The notes under the pieces were generated by a model that was given only the letters and a program-made list of their open reading frames with translations, was not told the DNA's origin and did not search any database. Below, piece after piece: positions 8,565 through 15,637 of a DNA stretch of 36,616 bases (position 1 is its first letter; each line of letters begins with the position of its first letter). The position numbers were made by a program, and so were the translations under genes. This stretch comes from a virus. The stretch spans positions 1 to 36,616 of IMG/VR virus record IMGVR_UViG_3300046616_000409; one strand, written 5' to 3'.

Positions 8565-9133
8565 TGCGGTTTCCCCGTTTTACCGCCACCGGACATCACC
8601 TCGCCGTGCAGGTGTTTGACCAGGCTGATGCCGGCCGCGACGACATCTACCGAGACGGTGACCTTGCCGGTGACGTTCTGATTGCCGGTTTGGGTGTAGT
8701 CGCCCTCATGGGTGATCGGGCCGACGATGTGAATGCCACCGAGACTGATCAGCTCAGTGGTACCGGCCTCGGGCAGGACTGCGCGCAGGTGATGGGCAAC
8801 GCTGTCGTATTCGATGACGGCGCCGTCGCGGTAGGTGCGGCGATGCAGGCCGGCACGGTCACCATTGGCTGCGTGTTCGTCACTGAAAAGGCCGGTGAGG
8901 GCCACGCCATTGGCAAGCTGCCCGGATGGACTGAACAAAATGACCTGCTCGTTTTCGGTGGGTGGGTCCCAGTCCTTGTCTAGGCCAGCACGCAGGGCGA
9001 TCCATGGCAGCCAGGCGGTGAGCAGATCGCCGGTTTTTACGCGCAACCGCGGCGGCTGCATCTGAACTTCGGCAACAGTGCCGAAGCGGATGAGGTTTTC
9101 CAGCAGACGGGAGAGGGCGGCGAGATTAGTCAT
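8561..9133 (-). CDS. V: Baseplate spike protein gpV
   Basis: This 190-residue protein is the membrane-piercing spike at the tail tip. The N-terminal region (LSRLLENLIRFGTVAEV, ending in an OB-fold with GDLLTAWLPW) matches P2 gpV, and the C-terminus KHLHGEVMSGGGKTG carries the His-x-His motif that in P2-type spikes holds an iron ion at the trimer tip. It is the first gene of the V-W-J-I-H late unit. The ATG has no convincing Shine-Dalgarno sequence and lies 57 bases from the centre of the Ogr-type dyad, which suggests a leaderless or nearly leaderless message. Confidence 0.93.
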   Translation of the reverse strand: MTNLAALSRLLENLIRFGTVAEVQMQPPRLRVKTGDLLTAWLPWIALRAGLDKDWDPPTENEQVILFSPSGQLANGVALTGLFSDEHAANGDRAGLHRRTYRDGAVIEYDSVAHHLRAVLPEAGTTELISLGGIHIVGPITHEGDYTQTGNQNVTGKVTVSVDVVAAGISLVKHLHGEVMSGGGKTGKPQ

Positions 9134-9180
9134 GCCGCCGATGGTGGCGCCACGCGCACGCGAGCGCAGCCAGGAGAACT

Positions 9181-9199
9181 TGTAGCGCGGGTGGTTACA
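9181..9199. promoter_or_regulatory. Late-promoter activator site upstream of V (PV)
   Basis: TGTAGCGCGGGTGGTTACA followed by GG is the second copy of the TGTAG-N9-YTACAGG dyad. It overlaps the last codon(s) of S and lies upstream of V, the position of the P2 PV promoter. Its centre is 57 bases before the V start codon. Confidence 0.72.
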
Positions 9200-9650
9200 G
9201 GGTCAGGTGGGCCAGCAGGGTGTCGCGGATCAATTCAAGATCGGCATCGGTGAAGCCCAGCACTTCCCGCTGGTCGTAGCGCACATCCTTGGCGCCCCGT
9301 TCGGCGCGGTCCTTCAGACCGTATTGGTGGACGCGGGCGATGCGGGCAATTCGCCCGGTGAAACCTACGCTGACCAGGTTGCTGTCGCCCCGGGCTTTCA
9401 GGTAACTCGCGGTGCGCAGCTTGCGGAACATCTTCAGCTTGCGCTGGATGCGGCCTTGCTTGCCGCGCAGGTCGCGCTGCTTTCGTGGAGCGTACTGGCT
9501 GCCGTCCGGGTTGCGCTGTGCCGTGATGCGTTGCTGCTGGCTGCGGCGCAGTTGCTGCGCGATGGTCCGGGCCAAGGACGTGCGGGCTGCCGGCTCTATG
9601 CGGTGCAGCAGCAGGCCGGCCCAGTCCTCCAGGGCTTGCAGGTCACTCAT
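9195..9650 (-). CDS. S: Tail completion protein gpS
   Basis: This 151-residue protein begins MSDLQALEDWAGLLLHRIEPAARTSLAR and contains the family core TIAQQLRRSQQQRITAQRNPDGSQYAPRK, matching P2 gpS/phage virion morphogenesis family. It works in tail completion and head-tail joining. The ATG at 9650 overlaps the end of R by 8 bases. A longer open frame upstream is out of character with the family and ignored. The gene's 3' end carries the PV activator site. Confidence 0.93.
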   Translation of the reverse strand: MSDLQALEDWAGLLLHRIEPAARTSLARTIAQQLRRSQQQRITAQRNPDGSQYAPRKQRDLRGKQGRIQRKLKMFRKLRTASYLKARGDSNLVSVGFTGRIARIARVHQYGLKDRAERGAKDVRYDQREVLGFTDADLELIRDTLLAHLTL

Positions 9651-10179
9651 TGGCGGGGCGCTGCGGATGCGGGCTGGCCAACGCGACGGCATCGGTCGGT
9701 TGTGGCGCCTGCCATTCGGCGAGCAGAACGCCATCGGCAAACACCTGGATCGGGCCGTCGATCTGCTCGTAGGGCGTGTACTGCGGCTCGGCAGCATGTT
9801 TGACGGTGAAGGTGCCATCGTCCTGTTTCTTGACGATGACGCGCTCGGTCAACGGCAGGCTCAGGCTCATGTCGACCTTGCTGTGGTCGATGACATCGGC
9901 TTCGAACTTGATGCCCTCGGCGGACTTGTCCAGGTTGATCAGCAGCTCCGACTGGTTCACGCGCAACCAGCCCAGCAGCGGCAGCATCACGCTGTCGGGG
10001 TGACCGGCGAAGTCGGTCAGGATGATCTGCAGGTCATAGGCATATTCGAAGGACAGGCCGGCAGCCCCGGTGCAGCGGATCTTGCCGTTGTCGATGAAGA
10101 TCAACAGGCGGTCGGGGTTGTGCTTGAGTTCGGGTATGGCAGCCAGCAGATGGGCGCGGAGACTATCGGGCTTGTTCAT
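9643..10179 (-). CDS. R: Tail completion protein gpR
   Basis: This 178-residue protein starts MNKPDSLRAHLLAAIPELKHNPDRLLIFIDNGKI, the conserved opening of P2 gpR. The core EYAYDLQIILTDFAGHPD is also family-typical. It is a tail terminator needed for completing the tail. The start overlaps the end of the outer spanin gene by 17 bases and its end overlaps S. The C-terminal PQPTDAVALASPHPQRPANE is a variable tail. Confidence 0.93.
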   Translation of the reverse strand: MNKPDSLRAHLLAAIPELKHNPDRLLIFIDNGKIRCTGAAGLSFEYAYDLQIILTDFAGHPDSVMLPLLGWLRVNQSELLINLDKSAEGIKFEADVIDHSKVDMSLSLPLTERVIVKKQDDGTFTVKHAAEPQYTPYEQIDGPIQVFADGVLLAEWQAPQPTDAVALASPHPQRPANE

Positions 10180-10429
10180 GTTGCACCTGGTGTTGGTAAA
10201 CCATATCGACCTGAGCGGCACAGTCCGCCCAAGCGGCCTCAGCGCGATCCTGGTCGGTGAGCAATGCGCCGTTACTGTCCGGTCCGGTCGCTGGCAGGCG
10301 GCACGGCAATACGGCCGGACAACCACTGACGATAAGCGTCGGCGCCGGTGAGGGCGGGGCGCTCGCGCAACCGGCGAGCAGCATCAGGCAGAGGCTGGTC
10401 AGCCCAAGTCCGTAGTTCTGAGTTTTCAC
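10163..10429 (-). CDS. Outer-membrane spanin lipoprotein (Rz1-like)
   Basis: This 88-residue protein has a lysine-bearing N-terminus, a hydrophobic stretch and a lipobox LLAGC (Cys at residue 21), followed by a Pro/Ala-rich region, as in Rz1/LysC outer spanins. After cleavage and lipidation it would sit in the outer membrane and bind the Rz-like protein to fuse the membranes at lysis. Its first half is encoded within the end of the Rz-like gene in another frame, the usual embedded or overlapped arrangement. At 88 residues it is longer than lambda Rz1. Confidence 0.85.
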   Translation of the reverse strand: MKTQNYGLGLTSLCLMLLAGCASAPPSPAPTLIVSGCPAVLPCRLPATGPDSNGALLTDQDRAEAAWADCAAQVDMVYQHQVQHEQAR

Positions 10430-10715
10430 GTTTCAATGCCTCGATCGTTCGTTCACGGTTGGCCAGGCCCTGGCGCAGTTGATCCTGCTGCGTGCGCAGG
10501 CTGGCCTGCGTATCGCGCTCCTGTTGCAGCGTGTCGCGCAGAGTGTTCGCGGTAGCCAGATTTTGATCAGCCTCGCCCCTAGCAGCCTTGAGGTCTTTCT
10601 CTGCCAGCTCGGTGTTCTTGTCGGCGATCGCTATGCGCTGCTCCTGGCCCCAAATCAGCAACGCCAGAGCGCCGAGCAGGGCGAAGCCATACAGCGCCTG
10701 GCGCAGCGTGCTCAT
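10272..10715 (-). CDS. Inner-membrane spanin (Rz/LysB-like)
   Basis: This 147-residue protein has one N-terminal membrane segment (residues 8-24, YGFALLGALALLIWG) and a long periplasmic coiled coil of Glu/Lys/Arg/Gln (residues 28-100), the layout of the inner spanin. It is the last lysis component, bridging to the outer spanin encoded in the overlapping frame. The start overlaps the preceding small gene by four bases. Confidence 0.88.
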   Translation of the reverse strand: MSTLRQALYGFALLGALALLIWGQEQRIAIADKNTELAEKDLKAARGEADQNLATANTLRDTLQQERDTQASLRTQQDQLRQGLANRERTIEALKRENSELRTWADQPLPDAARRLRERPALTGADAYRQWLSGRIAVPPASDRTGQ

Positions 10716-10918
10716 GCGCGGTACCAGCCGAGCTTGTTCATATCGCCGACATCCAGCTGCTGCACCGGGCCGCGAATGATGATGACTTTGCGGCCTGGCA
10801 TTAGGACGTAAAGCGCATTGATCAGCAGTTCCATGTCGTGCTGATCGCTGTCCTCTGGCACCACCAGCAGATCGCCGTCCTGTACGTTCAAGCGTTTCAC
10901 TGCGTCGATATCGATCAT
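10712..10918 (-). CDS. Small protein in lysis cassette, unknown function
   Basis: This 68-residue acidic protein (MIDIDAVKRLNVQDGDLLVVPEDSD) is overlapped by four bases at both ends by the endolysin and the Rz-like gene, so it is a genuine member of the lysis operon. It has no membrane segment or signal peptide. The LNVQDGDLLVVP and PGRKVIIIRGP parts resemble small conserved proteins found beside endolysins in other Pseudomonas phages. No function can be assigned. Confidence 0.8.
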   Translation of the reverse strand: MIDIDAVKRLNVQDGDLLVVPEDSDQHDMELLINALYVLMPGRKVIIIRGPVQQLDVGDMNKLGWYRA

Positions 10919-11754
10919 GCGGCCTCCGGCACAGGGCAGCCGGCGGCGTGCCGTTTATAGGCGCGCTCCAGCTTGATGTCGTAGAGATTGCGTTGGAAAT
11001 CGGGGCCGTTGTAACCCTTGGCGAACACAGCCCATTTCTTTGTCTTGAGCGCCTTCAGCAGTGCCGGATCGGCCTCAAGGAAGCGCACGAAGGCTTCGAA
11101 CTGTTCGTTTTCGTCCTTGGCCATGCGGGCGGCGAAGTCCTGCACGCTGGAGTAGCCCAGGCGTACCGCGTGATAGCCCATGATCTGAAAGGCGCCCCAA
11201 CTGGCGGATTCCAGCGCGCAGGTGTCATCGATGAGCCGGGCGTGGGCCAAGCGCTGGTGTTCGGCGGTACCGCCGGCATATCCCCCGGCACGCGGGTTAA
11301 CCAGGTTGGGTTGACTGGTGGCCAAGTCATCGGCGTGAGCCTGCAGCGCAGCCGCGTCGTCTTCCGGGGAGCGCGGGCGGGCGAGTTGGCGGTACATGAT
11401 GTGCCGCTCGTAGAGAATCTTGGGCTTGCCGTTGTCGAGGAAACCCGCGCCCAGGCTCTCCACTTCATTCACTGCGAGGATGGCCGCCAGTTCGACGCCC
11501 AGGCGCACCGTCGCCGCCGTCAGCGTGGCATGGCGCAGCAACGCGGAGCAGTCAGTACCGGTCAGCGCAGCGAGGGTTTTGGAGCCGGCGATACCGTCAG
11601 CGACCAACCCCAACTTGGATTGATAGGCGCGCACCGCATTCTCGGTGGCATCACCAAACAAACCGTCCACGAACAGGGAGGCGCCGGCCAGATTGAGGCG
11701 CTGCTGCAGCACACGAACATCCTGGCTGCGATCGCCATGGCGAAGGGTCGTCAT
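10915..11754 (-). CDS. Endolysin: peptidoglycan-binding plus N-acetylmuramidase
   Basis: This 279-residue cell-wall hydrolase has an N-terminal peptidoglycan-binding domain (residues 4-64; GDRSQDVRVLQQRLN, DGLFGDATENAVRAYQ, VADGIAGSKTLAAL) and a C-terminal DUF3380-type muramidase domain (about 85-275). The probable catalytic glutamate is E97 in AVNEVES; SWGAFQIMGYHA and FAKGYNGPDF are also family-typical. There is no signal peptide, so export depends on the holin upstream, which it overlaps by four bases. Confidence 0.95.
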   Translation of the reverse strand: MTTLRHGDRSQDVRVLQQRLNLAGASLFVDGLFGDATENAVRAYQSKLGLVADGIAGSKTLAALTGTDCSALLRHATLTAATVRLGVELAAILAVNEVESLGAGFLDNGKPKILYERHIMYRQLARPRSPEDDAAALQAHADDLATSQPNLVNPRAGGYAGGTAEHQRLAHARLIDDTCALESASWGAFQIMGYHAVRLGYSSVQDFAARMAKDENEQFEAFVRFLEADPALLKALKTKKWAVFAKGYNGPDFQRNLYDIKLERAYKRHAAGCPVPEAA

Positions 11755-12074
11755 ACTTGGTCCACCTTGCGCTTGAAAAATTGATTGGCCAGCGCCCGGG
11801 TGCCTTCAACGCCGAGCAGCCCAATGACGCCGCCAAAGAACGGGCTGGTCGTGGCAGGAATTCCCAGCAAAGACAGGCCATGGCTGCCAGCCAAAGCGAG
11901 GGCGCCGCACAAGGGGGCCTCCAGCGCAACGCGACGCAGGGTGCCGCCGCCGTACATGATCCGCAGCGCCGCGATGACGAAGGCCAAACCGCCGGCATAA
12001 AGGGCGGGCCAGTTTTGTTCGAGCCAGGTGGCGAGCCAGGCCCAGGTATCCGGTTTGTCAGGCATGCGCTTCAT
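11751..12074 (-). CDS. Holin (phage holin, lambda/LysE-type family)
   Basis: This 107-residue protein has hydrophobic segments near residues 22-42 (NWPALYAGGLAFVIAALRIMYGG), 53-72 and 78-93, separated by basic residues, with a charged C-terminus (FFKRKVDQV). The pattern GGGTLRRVALEAPLCGALAL matches Pseudomonas lambda-family holins. It would permeabilise the inner membrane and release the endolysin. The start is either MKRMPDK (12074) or MPDK (12065); two starts separated by Lys-Arg could give holin and antiholin forms as in lambda S, but this is inference. Confidence 0.87.
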   Translation of the reverse strand: MKRMPDKPDTWAWLATWLEQNWPALYAGGLAFVIAALRIMYGGGTLRRVALEAPLCGALALAGSHGLSLLGIPATTSPFFGGVIGLLGVEGTRALANQFFKRKVDQV

Positions 12075-12134
12075 TCCGCTGTCCAGGGTTGAGGGTAGGA
12101 AGCTGGTGAATGCCCAGGGAGGTGAAGCGTTGAG

Positions 12135-12347
12135 TCAGTCCCATAGATTCACCATCTGTCGTTGTTCTGCTTGGGGGGCCACCTCTGGCAGCTGCACCGG
12201 GGTTCCGTGCGGCAGGATCGTGCCGAGGTCGGCCAGCCCGGGATTGGCGTCAAGCACGGCCTCGGTGACGCCTGCTGTACGGCCGTAGTGGCGCCAGCAA
12301 ATGGCATCGACGGTGTCGCCTTGATTGGCGATCACGGCGGGCATCAC
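12135..12347 (-). CDS. X: Tail protein X (LysM-like)
   Basis: This 70-residue protein is P2 gpX: a short LysM-like module with QGDTVDAICWRHYGRTAGVTEAVLDANPGLA, ending LPEVAPQAE. It is needed for tail assembly. The ATG overlaps the stop of L by four bases. A 60-base gap separates it from the holin. Confidence 0.93.
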   Translation of the reverse strand: MMPAVIANQGDTVDAICWRHYGRTAGVTEAVLDANPGLADLGTILPHGTPVQLPEVAPQAEQRQMVNLWD

Positions 12348-12808
12348 AGCAGCTCCACGGTGGTGTGGCTGACACCAAGGAGGCTGCGCAGCGCCTTGCG
12401 CGAATCGCGACGCAATTGGTCGGCGCTGCTATCTTCCTCGGTGACCTTTTTCTCTCCGGTATTGGTGGCATCAAAACTGCTGTAGCGCTCCACCAGCTCG
12501 GCCAGCGCACTGCAATAAATGACTCGACGGTAGAGGTGCAGAAGCTGGCTTTCGTCTTTGATTTGCTCGGCAGGCACGTCGGCCAAAGTGGCAAAGCCCA
12601 GGGCCTGCTGGGCAGCCCGGTAGCCTGCAAGCTCCCGGTTTGCCTCGATCATGGCGTTGACCGTCGCGACCTCCAGACGATCGTCAGTGACGGCATCAGT
12701 GATACGCATGGCGGCGCGCACCTTCTGGCCGTCAATCTCTGGCCAGAAGGTGCTGTTGCCGATCGGGAAGGCGGTCGTTGGAATACCGCCGGCGATGAAT
12801 CCGCTCAT
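12344..12808 (-). CDS. L: Head completion/stabilisation protein gpL
   Basis: This 154-residue protein matches P2 gpL: GNSTFWPEIDGQKVRAAMRITDAVTDDRLEVA near the N-terminus and a C-terminal SSADQLRRDSRKALRSLLGVSHTTVELL. It binds at the portal vertex after DNA packaging. It follows the small terminase gene after a 102-base gap containing only a GC-rich hairpin and is overlapped by X. Confidence 0.95.
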   Translation of the reverse strand: MSGFIAGGIPTTAFPIGNSTFWPEIDGQKVRAAMRITDAVTDDRLEVATVNAMIEANRELAGYRAAQQALGFATLADVPAEQIKDESQLLHLYRRVIYCSALAELVERYSSFDATNTGEKKVTEEDSSADQLRRDSRKALRSLLGVSHTTVELL

Positions 12809-12910
12809 GCTTGTCGCTCGAATAGGTCGGCGGTGGTCGGCGCTTCACAGACGGTAAGGAGTCAACCGCTGATCCGCCCCGAGCCGCCGGGGTTGCGTGG
12901 GAACGCTCGG

Positions 12911-13618
12911 TTAGCTGACAGGGCCAGCGTGTTTCTTCAGGAGCCGATCAACGCGCTCCAAATCCTTTTTGCCACCGCAGGAGGTGTGCAGCGCAATGGC
13001 GCGAGTGAGGTTTCCTCGCGCTGATCTGAGCGTCTCCAGCTGCTCGGCAGTCGGCGTTTCGTCCGCCACCTGTGCAGCCAACGCCCGACCAATGGCCAGA
13101 TGCAACTTGGCGCGGGCCTCGTCGGGCATATCCTGTTCACGGGTGATCTGCTCAGTTTCGAACAGCGTCTGCAGGTCGAACGTACCGCCGGCCTTTTGTG
13201 CCTTGAGGGCAGCTTCGGCTACCTCCTCGGCGACCAGACAGCCAGTGGTACGGGCGAAACGGTCGGGCATGATCAAGTTGTGCTTAAGCACGTAGCCGGC
13301 AATCTTCAGTGCGGTTGGGAATGCTCCTGCGTCAATCGCCCAAACCATAAGGGTTGTCAGGACTTCGTCCTGAGCACCGTTGCCACCGGCCAATACGCCC
13401 TCAACATAAGGCTCGTAGGCTGGCAGCAGTGCAGTCTTGAGCATCGCCTTGGCTTCGTTGCCCTGAATGTTCTTCAGGCGCATGCGGTCCTGGATCAACT
13501 GCGCCAGTTGCAGCTCATAAGAGGTGGCACCGGCCATACTGGTGATCGGCGAGGCCGCTGCGGCCTCCCGTTCTGCCAAGACACGGCGGTGGTGACGTTG
13601 AGCAAGGGAGAGCGCCAT
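12911..13618 (-). CDS. M: Terminase small subunit gpM
   Basis: This 235-residue protein matches P2 gpM, the DNA-recognition/endonuclease subunit that acts with gpP at cos. It begins MALSLAQRHHRRVLAEREAA and has the conserved DEVLTTLMVWAIDAGAFPTALKIAGYVLKHNL core. The start is three bases after the capsid stop codon, with GAGG at the end of N as ribosome site. The C-terminal part is basic, as expected for DNA or partner binding. Confidence 0.95.
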   Translation of the reverse strand: MALSLAQRHHRRVLAEREAAAASPITSMAGATSYELQLAQLIQDRMRLKNIQGNEAKAMLKTALLPAYEPYVEGVLAGGNGAQDEVLTTLMVWAIDAGAFPTALKIAGYVLKHNLIMPDRFARTTGCLVAEEVAEAALKAQKAGGTFDLQTLFETEQITREQDMPDEARAKLHLAIGRALAAQVADETPTAEQLETLRSARGNLTRAIALHTSCGGKKDLERVDRLLKKHAGPVS

Positions 13619-13621
13619 GGC

Positions 13622-14623
13622 TTATGCCTCTTCGATGTTCTCGACGATGGCACCCAGACCGAAGTCCTCGATGACATAGGCGTCGTTGGAGGACTGGTAG
13701 TCGGCGATACGGTCACGCTCCGGCTCGTCTTTGAGGTGGCGGCGGCGTGCGCTGATCTGCCAGTAGATCGACAGGTTCTTCAGCGTGGTGACCATGATCG
13801 CCTTGTCCAGGAAGAACGGTGCGTCTTCGATTGGCAGACCACCGAGGCGGGCCTTGGCGATGATCTGGGACGCCGCCAGTTCGTTCTCGTTGTCCGAGGC
13901 GCCTTCGATATTGGCCAGAAATTTGGAGTGCAGCAGGCTGCGATCGACTAGAACGACCAGGTCCGGACGCTTGCGGTGCCATGGATCCAGCAGCTGGATG
14001 GCGTCATAAACCAGGCCGTCGAGCGTTTTGTAGTCGCCACCGGCACCGATGGTGACCTTACCGGCGACCGCGCCTTCACTCATCACCCGCTCCGGGGCGT
14101 TGGAGCGGTACTTCTCCATCCAGCCGATGTTGACGTCCTGCAGCAGCGGGCTGGTGGTGCGGTTGGTTGTAGCGGCGGCGCTGGTACCGTTGAAGCCGAT
14201 CATGATGCGGTCCAGGGCCTGACGGTCAACGATGGCACCCGACAGGCGAGCCTGGAAGTCCGGGAATTTTGCCCAGGCGTCGAGCAGCGCGTAGGGAATA
14301 GCGGTGTCGAAGTCGGTTTTCTTGCAGCTGTAAGAATCCTTGGTCAGAGCACTTACATCACGCGGACTGCGAGCGTTCTGGTTGGTGTCGGTACGGCCGG
14401 CGATGGAGCTGCCGACACCCAGTACGATGGCCTCACCGTCTTTTTCATCTACGCCGATGATGTTGATTTTTTTCAGGAAGTCGCTGGCCTCCTGAATGGC
14501 GGTTTCCAGCTTTTGCTGAACGGATGGGGTAACGGTGAAGGACTCGGCGGCCGAGCCAACACCGTTGAGCTTGGCGACTTGGGTCAGGAGGCCGGTGTAG
14601 GCCTGGCGGGTTTCGTTGCGCAT
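13622..14623 (-). CDS. N: Major capsid protein gpN
   Basis: This 333-residue protein is the P2 HK97-fold capsid protein: MRNETRQAYTGLLTQVAKLNGV at the start, FDTAIPYALLDAWAKFPDFQ and LDRIMIGFNGTSAA in the middle, and IYWQISARRRHLKDEPERDRIADYQSSNDAYVIEDFG near the end. The P2 homologue is cut near its N-terminus by gpO. The ATG has a good CGGAGAATCAC ribosome site. Family length is about 350, so this is complete. Confidence 0.97.
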   Translation of the reverse strand: MRNETRQAYTGLLTQVAKLNGVGSAAESFTVTPSVQQKLETAIQEASDFLKKINIIGVDEKDGEAIVLGVGSSIAGRTDTNQNARSPRDVSALTKDSYSCKKTDFDTAIPYALLDAWAKFPDFQARLSGAIVDRQALDRIMIGFNGTSAAATTNRTTSPLLQDVNIGWMEKYRSNAPERVMSEGAVAGKVTIGAGGDYKTLDGLVYDAIQLLDPWHRKRPDLVVLVDRSLLHSKFLANIEGASDNENELAASQIIAKARLGGLPIEDAPFFLDKAIMVTTLKNLSIYWQISARRRHLKDEPERDRIADYQSSNDAYVIEDFGLGAIVENIEEA

Positions 14624-14648
14624 GTGATTCTCCGGATAGGGTCGGGGG

Positions 14649-15482
14649 TCAGAATTCAGTCAGGACTTGGTTGCCGCCACCGGTGACCTGAGGGCGCGAT
14701 TGCTGGCTATGATCGGAGGTGTTTCCGAGCGTGGCTGCGAGTTCCGAGAGCTTGGCTTCCAGCTCCTGGTGTTTGCCAGTCAGGGCCAGGAGATCGGACT
14801 GGGCTTTTTCGCTCGTGTCCAGGGTGCTGCCGACCGCCTCAGTCAACTGGCTGATCAGATCGCCCAATTCGGAGAACTGCGCCTGATCGGCCGCATCCTT
14901 GCCCTTGAGGCGAGTGAACAGGGTGCCGATCTTGTCCTTGAGTCCGGCGAATGCGGCGGGTTGGTCGCTGACCTCTTCGAACTCGATGGCCACCTCTTCG
15001 GCGGCGGTGAACAGGTTGTCCGCGTGGGTTTTTCGGCTGGCCAGGGTGCCGTGCTGGGCGCTGAACGAGAGCGCCTCGGTACCCAGGCTGGCCGGGGTGT
15101 CGGTAATGGCCAAACCCACCAGGTAGGCTTTGCCGGTGTCGGCAAATTTCGGCTGGACCTCGATTGAGGTGTAGACCTTTTGGCCCGCTTTATTCAGGGC
15201 CAGCAGGGCGTCGTTGGGTTCGAGCTGAGCGAACAAGGCGAGTTTTTTGGTGCCGTTGATTTCGACTTCTTCAGCCTTCAGGGCCAGGACGTCGCCATAG
15301 GAGCCAAACTCACCGCCCGGCCAGGCCCACTTGATGTGCTCGCAGTTGATCCGGGCGCCGTAAGTGTTGGGGCTGTATTGGGCGGCCATGTCTTCGATCC
15401 AGTTGCGATCGATCTGACGGCCGTCGGTGGTAGCGCCTTCGACGGCGATGCGAGTCCACTTGGAGCGAAATTTCTTTTTCAT
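14649..15482 (-). CDS. O: Capsid scaffold and maturation protease gpO
   Basis: This 277-residue protein is P2 gpO. The N-terminal serine protease domain starts MKKKFRSKWTRIAVEGATTDGR; D20, H49 (INCEHIKWAW) and S106 (QKVYTSIEV) align in position with the P2 catalytic triad (Asp19, His48, Ser107). The C-terminal part is a helical scaffold with long Glu/Ala/Leu coiled-coil segments. The ATG at 15482 is chosen because it gives the family N-terminus; longer frames add unrelated residues through the promoter. First gene of the leftward O-N-M-L-X-lysis-R-S unit. Confidence 0.95.
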   Translation of the reverse strand: MKKKFRSKWTRIAVEGATTDGRQIDRNWIEDMAAQYSPNTYGARINCEHIKWAWPGGEFGSYGDVLALKAEEVEINGTKKLALFAQLEPNDALLALNKAGQKVYTSIEVQPKFADTGKAYLVGLAITDTPASLGTEALSFSAQHGTLASRKTHADNLFTAAEEVAIEFEEVSDQPAAFAGLKDKIGTLFTRLKGKDAADQAQFSELGDLISQLTEAVGSTLDTSEKAQSDLLALTGKHQELEAKLSELAATLGNTSDHSQQSRPQVTGGGNQVLTEF

Positions 15483-15571
15483 GGGGATGGGCCTCAATGC
15501 GGTGGCTGCGTTGGCAGGTAGCGTTGAGGCCATGGTCGGCAGCGCGCGCACGGCGAGCAATGATGCTGGCC

Positions 15572-15590
15572 TGTAGCCGGCCGCCCTACA
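15572..15590. promoter_or_regulatory. Late-promoter activator site shared by O and P
   Basis: TGTAGCCGGCCGCCCTACA flanked by CC and GG (TGTAG-N9-CTACAGG) is the third and most symmetrical copy of the late dyad. It lies between divergent genes O and P, where P2 has its paired PO and PP promoters. The centre is 57 bases from the P start and 99 from the O start. One dyad may serve both directions. Confidence 0.75.
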
Positions 15591-15637
15591 GGTCGCGGAG
15601 TTAGGGGCTTCGCGCGCGGGACGGCAGCATCTGCGTC

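Noticed and set aside
7474-8619. 381-codon + strand frame across J and W
   Set aside because: It is antisense to recognised baseplate genes and spans their junctions, as expected for a shadow frame.
12075-12134. 28-codon frame MGLTQRFTSLGIHQLPTL between X and holin
   Set aside because: No ribosome site, overlaps the holin start, and the sequence has no features of an antiholin or other membrane protein.
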